DNA from: Candidatus Ratteibacteria bacterium
GTDB taxonomy: Bacteria > CAIJMQ01
Assembly: GCA_028715665.1 (NCBI GenBank)
Contig: JAQURI010000094.1
Span: forward strand, 1-6,282
Reading direction: 5' to 3'
DNA length: 6,282 nucleotides
Of this stretch, positions 1-4,170 are shown piece by piece. Position 1 is the stretch's first letter. The number at the start of each line of letters is the position of its first letter. A model generated the notes under the pieces. That model saw nothing but the letters and a program-made list of their open reading frames with translations. It did no database searches and was not told the origin of the DNA. The position numbers and the translations under genes are program-made.

Positions 1-505
1 AACAATCCTTTCCGGAGATGAAAAGGGGTTGGAATCGGCAGGCGCTGAACTTAAGGGAAAAGGGGTCAAGTCCATGAAAATAAATGTGAGTTGCGCTTTT
101 CATTCCCCGTATATGACCCCTGCGAGAGATTTGTTGTTTAAAAAATTGTCTGCTTTAGATTATAATTCTCCGAGAATACCAGTTTATTCCAATTTGACCG
201 CTGCTCAATATCTGCAGGATAAGAAATCGATACTTTCTATTTTAAGCGAGCATCTTGTAAGTCCGGTAAGATTTACAGAAGAAATAGAGAATATGTTTAA
301 CGACGGAGCGAGAGTGTTTATGGAAATAGGCCCCGGAAATGTTTTGACTAATTTGGTGAAACAGATTTTGGGAGAAAAAGAATATATTGCTGTTGCTTCC
401 AATATAAAAACTGCCAGTGATACGAGCCAAATCATGAATGTTTTGGCTCAAATTATGGCTGAAGGTTTTGATGTCGATCTGTTATCTCTTTATTCCAATT
501 CGTAA
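1..505 (+). CDS. Acyltransferase (FabD / PKS AT fold), C-terminal part, cut by the left window edge
   Basis: The frame is open to the left edge (first full codon at base 2), so about 167 C-terminal residues are visible and the start lies outside; the TTG at 29 is an internal Leu codon. Seen: ISGD-like segment ILSGDE at the left, then SCAFHSPYM at visible residues 31-39, whose His is the second member of the Ser-His pair of malonyl-CoA:ACP transacylases; YSNLTA; HLVSPVRF; and MEIGPGNVL near visible residues 107-115. These are in the order expected for the family, which moves a malonyl or related acyl group from CoA to an acyl carrier protein. The catalytic Ser (GHSxG) would be upstream. The tail (MAEGFDVDLLSLY) resembles the end of type I polyketide synthase AT domains more than plain FabD. 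The protein stops right after it, so it is either a free-standing AT or a multidomain protein with AT last, as in PfaB-like proteins. The family is sure; the exact role is not. Confidence 0.88.
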   Translation, partial: TILSGDEKGLESAGAELKGKGVKSMKINVSCAFHSPYMTPARDLLFKKLSALDYNSPRIPVYSNLTAAQYLQDKKSILSILSEHLVSPVRFTEEIENMFNDGARVFMEIGPGNVLTNLVKQILGEKEYIAVASNIKTASDTSQIMNVLAQIMAEGFDVDLLSLYSNS

Positions 506-518
506 ATAGTCGAATTTT

Positions 519-1589
519 ATGATACGCAAAAATGCAATAAACTGCGTTTTTTTATTTATTTTTTTAATGATTAATCCGAGAATTGTTTTATGTATGGAAA
601 AGGAAACATTGCCTTTGCCTGCCGGAAAAGTTTTTAATCATGCAGCAAGTTTGTTGCAGCTCCCCGACGGCACTCTTTTGGCGGCTTGGAGTTCGGGCAG
701 TAAAGAAAAAAGCAAAGATACCGCCATTGTTTTAAGTTTTAAAAAGCCCGGTTCTCGGCAGTGGAGCCAACCCCAAGTGCTTATTGATACGCCTAATAAG
801 GCAGACGGCAATCCCGTTATTTTCTTGTTAGGCGATGAAATTCATTGTTTTTATTCGTCTCTTTTGGCTGCGGGCTGGAGCACTGCCCGGCTTTTTCATA
901 CCAAATCAACCATGAACCAGAACAAGTTCGGTTCAGGGTCTAACGATATTAATTTTTTATGGGCGCCTCCCAAAAGAATTTTCCCTTTTTATAGAATTGG
1001 TGATTTAGCAAGAAGTAAACCGGTAATTTTAGGCGGCGAAGAGTTTATTCTTCCTTTATATAAAGAATTTAGCGGTTATTATTCTTATGTGTGTAAATTC
1101 GCCGGAGAAAAAATAGTTTATCATGCCGCTCTTATTATGTCCCGCCCCGGAAATCTTCAGCCCGCTGTGATTTTATTGTCAAACGGCGACCTTTTGATGT
1201 TAATGCGGCCTGAAGACAGAGGTCATTTTTGGCAGTCCTTTTCTAAAGATACGGGAAAAACATGGAGTAGACCTGAGCAGAGAAAAGATTTGTCTAATCC
1301 CGATTCGGGATTTGATTTATTAAAACTTGCTTCCGGAAATATAATACTCCTTTTTAATGATAGCTCCCGAAACCGTAATAATCTCACGATAGCATTATCG
1401 GAAAATAATGAAGTAGATTTTTCCGTAAAGAAAATTTTAGAAGAAGAAAAGGATGTGGATTTTGGATATCCTTCTGCGACACAAGATTCAAACGGGAAAA
1501 TCCATATTATCTATTCGGTAAATAAGGAAAAGATAAGGCACATTGTCATAGATGAGGAAGAAGTTTTTAAAGGAAAAAGTCAAAAGTAA
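519..1589 (+). CDS. Exported BNR/sialidase-like beta-propeller protein (BNR_2 type)
   Basis: 356 residues. The N-terminus has Arg/Lys then a hydrophobic core (CVFLFIFLMI, residues 9-18), a probable Sec signal, so the product should be exported; the Cys at 25 follows Leu, so a lipobox is not convincing. Seen: LPDGTLLAAW at 48-57, a canonical Asp-box (SxDxGxTW) at 242-249, the run NPDSGFDLLKLASGNIILLFN at 260-280 and FGYPSATQDSNGKIHIIYS at 315-333, all laid out as in BNR_2 sialidase-family six-bladed propellers. A second, degenerate Asp-box is at about 73-82. The FRIP motif carrying the first substrate-binding Arg of true GH33 neuraminidases is not visible at the N-terminus, so sialidase activity is doubtful; glycan binding or another glycoside hydrolase role is possible. 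It begins 13 bases after the acyltransferase stop, so is probably co-transcribed. No good Shine-Dalgarno precedes ATG 519. ATGs at 567 and 594 would remove much or all of the signal, so 519 is preferred. Confidence 0.78.
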   Translation: MIRKNAINCVFLFIFLMINPRIVLCMEKETLPLPAGKVFNHAASLLQLPDGTLLAAWSSGSKEKSKDTAIVLSFKKPGSRQWSQPQVLIDTPNKADGNPVIFLLGDEIHCFYSSLLAAGWSTARLFHTKSTMNQNKFGSGSNDINFLWAPPKRIFPFYRIGDLARSKPVILGGEEFILPLYKEFSGYYSYVCKFAGEKIVYHAALIMSRPGNLQPAVILLSNGDLLMLMRPEDRGHFWQSFSKDTGKTWSRPEQRKDLSNPDSGFDLLKLASGNIILLFNDSSRNRNNLTIALSENNEVDFSVKKILEEEKDVDFGYPSATQDSNGKIHIIYSVNKEKIRHIVIDEEEVFKGKSQK

Positions 1590-1705
1590 AAAGGTAAAAT
1601 TTACTCCGACGTAACGTCGGAGCAGGCAAGTTTAAAGATAAAACTCTAATAGAAAATAATAGAAAATCTTTTAGTTTTGAATTTTGAATTGTGATTTTTA
1701 CTTTT
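1582..1705. repeat. AT-rich inverted repeat pair (arms 1582-1592 and 1695-1705)
   Basis: AAAAGTAAAAA at 1582-1592 and TTTTTACTTTT at 1695-1705 are perfect reverse complements over 11 bases, about 100 bases apart, with the 1604-1622 palindrome between them. The sequence is low-complexity, so chance is not excluded. The left arm contains the TAA stop (1587-1589) of the sialidase-like gene. It looks like the AT-rich filler often found between genes in some candidate phyla, but that comparison is from memory. Confidence 0.5.
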
Positions 1706-1732
1706 AAATTTCGATTTTTAAGTTATTAAGGG
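1590..1732. other. Convergent intergenic region, AT-rich repeats around a palindrome
   Basis: 143 bases between two genes pointing at each other. It holds a perfect GC-containing palindrome (1604-1622), a tandem duplication of AATAGAAAAT (1648-1667), two tandem copies of TTTTGAA (1675-1688), and two GATTTTTA copies (1693-1700 and 1713-1720). TTTTTACTTTT at 1695-1705 is the exact reverse complement of 1582-1592, which spans the stop codon of the upstream gene. No gene or RNA gene is visible. Confidence 0.8.
1604..1622 (-). terminator. Perfect palindromic hairpin CTCCGACGTAACGTCGGAG, possible terminator
   Basis: Eight pairs (CTCCGACG/CGTCGGAG) with a TAA loop, or nine with a single-base loop. 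Read on the minus strand it is followed by a T-rich stretch (TAAATTTTACCTTTTTACTTTT-like, 1582-1603), so it would suit ending the hflX / decarboxylase transcript, whose last stop is at 1733-1735, about 110 bases upstream on that strand. On the plus strand no T-run follows. It may instead be a copy of an interspersed palindromic repeat. Confidence 0.5.
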
Positions 1733-2665
1733 TCAAATAAGTTTTTCTCTGAAGTATTCTATTGTCTTTCCCAGTCCTTCTTCGATTTCGACTTTCGGTT
1801 CCCAACCGAGTAATTTTTTCGCTTTTGCAATATCGGGTCTCCTAACCTTCGGGTCGTCTACAGGAAGCGGTTCAAATGTTATTTTACTTTTACTTTTGGT
1901 TAAACTTATTATTTTTTGGGCAAATTCCAATATTGTAAATTCGGCCGGGTTACCTAAATTTATCGGGTCGTTTATTGAGGAATCCATTAATTTCAAAATA
2001 CCTTCTACAAGGTCGCTTATATAACAAAAACTTCTTGTTTGGGAGCCGTTTCCGAATACGGTTAAAGGTTTTCCCTCCAGAGCTTGCCCGATAAAGGCGG
2101 GGACCGCCCTGCCGTCATTTAATCTCATTTTGGGCCCGTAAGTGTTAAAAATCCTCACTATTCTCGTGTCTAATTTATGGTATCTATGATAGGCCATGGT
2201 TATTGCTTCGGCAAATCTTTTTGCTTCGTCATAAACTCCTCTCGGGCTGATGCAGTTTACATTACCCCAATATTCTTCCCCTTGCGGATTTACTTCGGGG
2301 TCGCCGTATATTTCGGAAGTAGAAGCCAATAAGAATTTTGTCCTTTTTGCCTTTGCAAGGCCCAAGGTATTATGCGTTCCCAATGCTCCTACTTTGAGCG
2401 TCTGTATCGGGAATTTTAGATAATCAATCGGGGAAGCCGGAGAAGCAAAATGCAGTATATAATCCAAATTACCTTCAATATCGATGTATTTGCTTACATC
2501 GTGCTCTATGAATTGAAAATTCGGCAGGGATAAGAGTTCGTTTATATTTGCTTTTTCGCCTGTTAAGAGGTTGTCCATACAAATTATTTGTTCTCCTTTT
2601 TTAACAAGTTCCTTGCATAAGTGGGAACCGATAAAACCTGCTCCCCCAGTTATAAGTATTCTCAT
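1733..2665 (-). CDS. UDP-glucuronate decarboxylase (UDP-xylose synthase), extended SDR
   Basis: 310 residues, close to the usual length of bacterial UXS. It should bind NAD and convert UDP-glucuronate to UDP-xylose in the cytoplasm, supplying sugar for surface polysaccharide or glycolipid. Seen: Rossmann GGAGFIG at 7-13; Asp31 ending the second strand (ribose contact); the UXS signature ASPASP at 74-79; STSEIYGDP at 115-123 with the Thr/Ser and Glu118 of the active site; EYWGNVN at 131-137; catalytic Tyr145/Lys149 in SPRGVYDEAKR; GRAVPAF at 185-191; TRSFCYISDL at 210-219 with the conserved Arg211; and DDPKVRRPDI at 270-279. This motif set separates it from GalE, RfbB and Gmd. The ATG overlaps the hflX stop as ATGA (2662-2665), and no strong Shine-Dalgarno precedes it, so it is probably translated by reinitiation after hflX. 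No transmembrane segment is seen, unlike eukaryotic Golgi forms. Confidence 0.93.
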   Translation of the reverse strand: MRILITGGAGFIGSHLCKELVKKGEQIICMDNLLTGEKANINELLSLPNFQFIEHDVSKYIDIEGNLDYILHFASPASPIDYLKFPIQTLKVGALGTHNTLGLAKAKRTKFLLASTSEIYGDPEVNPQGEEYWGNVNCISPRGVYDEAKRFAEAITMAYHRYHKLDTRIVRIFNTYGPKMRLNDGRAVPAFIGQALEGKPLTVFGNGSQTRSFCYISDLVEGILKLMDSSINDPINLGNPAEFTILEFAQKIISLTKSKSKITFEPLPVDDPKVRRPDIAKAKKLLGWEPKVEIEEGLGKTIEYFREKLI

Positions 2666-3900
2666 TTTTTTGTTTGGTATTCCGCCAACTTTCCGCTTAG
2701 TTCGCGCGGGATTTCCGCTTTTATTTTAATTCCAGAATCTGTAAATTCTTCTTTGATAATATTGCCTTGTTCATGAATTATCGAAACAATGTTCATTTTA
2801 TCAAAAGGTATCGAAAATTTGGCAATTTCTCTCTTTGTTTCAAGTATTTGGGATAATTTCGCTTTCAATTTTTCTATATTGTTTCCGTTGGCGGCTGAAA
2901 TAAAAATACCCTCCGGAAAAATCCTTTGAAGTTGTCTTTTTTCCCCTGTCGTAAGCTTATCTTCTTTGTTTAAAACCGTGACGGTGGGTTTATCCGAAAC
3001 ATTAAGTTCCTTTAATATATCAGTCACGACTTTGTAATTGCCTTCTATATCCATGCTCGACGAATCTATTACGTGTACAAGAATATCGGCATAGTTTACT
3101 TCTTCCAAGGTGGATTTGAACGACGCTATCAGTTGGTGCGGAAGACCTCTTATAAAACCGACAGTATCTACTAATATTGCTTTTTGATTGTTTCCTACAT
3201 CGATTTTCCTCATGACCGAATCAAGAGTTAAAAATAATTTGTCTCCTTGTGCAAAATTTGAAGAAGCAATCCTGTTTATGAGTGTTGTTTTCCCGGAATT
3301 CGTATATCCTATCAGCACAACCAAAGCAACCATGTTTTCTTTTCTTTTTTTCCTCTGGAGTTCGCGGTGCAGCGATATCTTTTTTAATCTATTATTGAGG
3401 AGCGTAATGTGTTTTCTGATTTTTCTCCTGTCATATTCCAGTTTAGTCTCGCCGGGGCCCAGGGTCCCTATACCCCCCGCTAATTGCGAAAGTTCTGTGC
3501 CTTTTCCAGTAAGACGGGTGAGCATATAATTAGCTTGGGCAAGTTCTACCTGTAGCTCCCCCTCCCTGGAGCTTGCATGTTGGGCAAAAATATCCAATAT
3601 CAATTGTGTTCGGTCTATTACTTTTACTTGCGTAATTTCTTCCAAATTCCTTTGTTGGACCGGACTTAACTCGCGGTCAAATATTATAAGATTTGCATTT
3701 TTTTTTACGCATAAGTCTCTTAACTTTTCCGCCTGACCTATTCCTATGAAAAGATTTGCTGTGGGGTGGGAGAAGTCGAACCTTAGGCAATCTATAGTTT
3801 CAGCTCCCGCAGTTTTTGTAAGTTGTTTCAGCTCTTCCAGGGGATCATAATTGCAGCATTTCTTATCCGAAACCAGAATGGCGAATTCCTTTTCTCGCAT
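2662..3900 (-). CDS. hflX: Ribosome-associated GTPase HflX
   Basis: 412 residues, usual for the family. HflX binds the 50S subunit and splits stalled or idle 70S ribosomes with GTP, often under stress. Seen: N-terminal HflX domain with AILVSD at 7-12, DPLEELKQL at 19-27, LFIGIGQAEKL at 50-60, FDRELSPVQQRNLEE at 74-88, and RTQLILDIFAQHASSREGELQVELAQ at 97-122; the glycine-rich GGIGTLGPGETKLE at 142-155; a basic coiled linker (RLKKISLHRELQRKKRKE, 171-188); then the G domain: G1 GYTNSGKT 198-205, switch I LFLTLDSVMR 222-231, G3 DTVGFIRGLP 245-254, G4 NKED 311-314, G5 SAANG 335-339. The C-terminal domain runs to 412. Switch I departs from the common LFATLDPTTR. ATG 3900 places AILV at the usual distance from the start. 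It is the first gene of a pair with the UDP-xylose synthase gene and diverges from the EF-G-like gene. Confidence 0.95.
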   Translation of the reverse strand: MREKEFAILVSDKKCCNYDPLEELKQLTKTAGAETIDCLRFDFSHPTANLFIGIGQAEKLRDLCVKKNANLIIFDRELSPVQQRNLEEITQVKVIDRTQLILDIFAQHASSREGELQVELAQANYMLTRLTGKGTELSQLAGGIGTLGPGETKLEYDRRKIRKHITLLNNRLKKISLHRELQRKKRKENMVALVVLIGYTNSGKTTLINRIASSNFAQGDKLFLTLDSVMRKIDVGNNQKAILVDTVGFIRGLPHQLIASFKSTLEEVNYADILVHVIDSSSMDIEGNYKVVTDILKELNVSDKPTVTVLNKEDKLTTGEKRQLQRIFPEGIFISAANGNNIEKLKAKLSQILETKREIAKFSIPFDKMNIVSIIHEQGNIIKEEFTDSGIKIKAEIPRELSGKLAEYQTKK

Positions 3901-3910
3901 TTCGATATTT

Positions 3911-3939
3911 ATTCTACTCTGTTGACGGTATTACTTCAA
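3911..3939 (-). promoter_or_regulatory. Candidate sigma70 promoter for hflX
   Basis: On the minus strand TTGAAG (3939-3934) and TAGAAT (3916-3911) are separated by exactly 17 bases. Transcription would start near 3904, giving a leader of only about four bases before ATG 3900. No Shine-Dalgarno is visible there, which agrees with a leaderless or nearly leaderless mRNA. Prediction from consensus only. Confidence 0.5.
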
Positions 3940-3948
3940 TAAATAATG

Positions 3949-3968
3949 CCCCACCCTTTAGGGTGGGG
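3949..3968. repeat. Perfect GC-rich palindrome CCCCACCC-TTTA-GGGTGGGG
   Basis: Eight G:C or A:T pairs around a TTTA loop (nine with the T-A pair). It lies upstream of both divergent promoters, so it is not placed to end either flanking gene, and no T-run follows directly on either strand. Possibilities are an operator acting on both promoters or one copy of a REP-like interspersed palindrome of the kind mobilised by IS200-type (RAYT) transposases; no transposase is in the window. Confidence 0.65.
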
Positions 3969-3971
3969 TGG

Positions 3972-4000
3972 TTTACTCCCTTTTTCAAATATGTTATAGT
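3972..4000 (+). promoter_or_regulatory. Candidate sigma70 promoter for the EF-G-like gene
   Basis: TTTACT (3972-3977), a 17-base spacer, and TATAGT (3995-4000). The -10 matches five of six consensus bases, the -35 four of six. It begins four bases after the palindrome at 3949-3968. The start of transcription would be near 4007, leaving a leader of about 160 bases. Confidence 0.5.
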
Positions 4001-4006
4001 TACCCA

Positions 4007-4170
4007 TTTAGAGATGGTAAATTAACACAAAGTCTGACCTCCAATAAGACTGTAAAAACTAAACAGAAAGTAGAAATATTCCCCAATTATTACAGAAATG
4101 TCGAGAGGACATTCCTTATCTATAACAGGGTTTATATTTCTAAAAATTAGCAATGGAAGGAGTCATGGTT
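4007..4170 (+). promoter_or_regulatory. Long 5' leader with hairpins and a possible Shine-Dalgarno-hiding segment
   Basis: Seen: hairpin A, AGTCT (4031-4035) / AGACT (4047-4051), whose loop exposes ACCTCC; hairpin B, AATGTC (4097-4102) / GACATT (4108-4113) with loop GAGAG. TGACCTCC at 4035-4042 can pair with GGAGTCA at 4159-4165 (seven pairs, one bulged C), covering the Shine-Dalgarno of the next gene and competing with hairpin A. It does not match any riboswitch class I recognise. A regulatory role is inferred. Confidence 0.35.
4157..4162 (+). promoter_or_regulatory. Shine-Dalgarno AAGGAG that decides the start at 4171
   Basis: AAGGAG lies eight bases before ATG 4171, an ideal spacing. It lies inside the frame that could begin at ATG 4153 and is only two bases from ATG 4165, so neither of those can use it. 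No other Shine-Dalgarno precedes 4153. Confidence 0.75.

Larger units (their letters stand above)
3901..4170. other. Divergent intergenic region between hflX and the EF-G-like gene
   Basis: 270 bases without a convincing gene. From left to right it holds a minus-strand promoter, a GC-rich perfect palindrome, a plus-strand promoter, and a leader with two small hairpins before the ribosome binding site of the EF-G-like gene. Confidence 0.7.

Noticed and set aside
579..596. Lipoprotein signal with Cys25 in the sialidase-like protein
   Set aside because: The residue before Cys is Leu rather than Gly, Ala or Ser, so the lipobox is not acceptable; an ordinary or atypical signal sequence is more likely.
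1590..1732. Small RNA or tRNA gene in the convergent region
   Set aside because: No cloverleaf or conserved RNA pattern; only low-complexity repeats and one hairpin.
3188..3529. Plus-strand open frame of 113 codons
   Set aside because: It lies entirely inside hflX on the other strand and shows no protein-like pattern; it is a shadow of a well-supported gene.
3922..3949. Plus-strand promoter TTGACG with a TAATGC-like -10
   Set aside because: The -10 is poor and runs into the palindrome; the TTTACT/TATAGT pair at 3972-4000 is better placed.
3968..4150. Open frame of about 60 codons just before the EF-G-like gene, ending two bases before ATG 4153
   Set aside because: It begins inside the palindrome and overlaps the predicted promoter, has no Shine-Dalgarno, and its product resembles nothing I recognise; it fits better as leader sequence.
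4153..4170. Upstream start codons ATG 4153 and ATG 4165 for the EF-G-like protein
   Set aside because: 4153 has no Shine-Dalgarno and 4165 is only two bases from AAGGAG; 4171 has ideal spacing and family-like N-terminal length.
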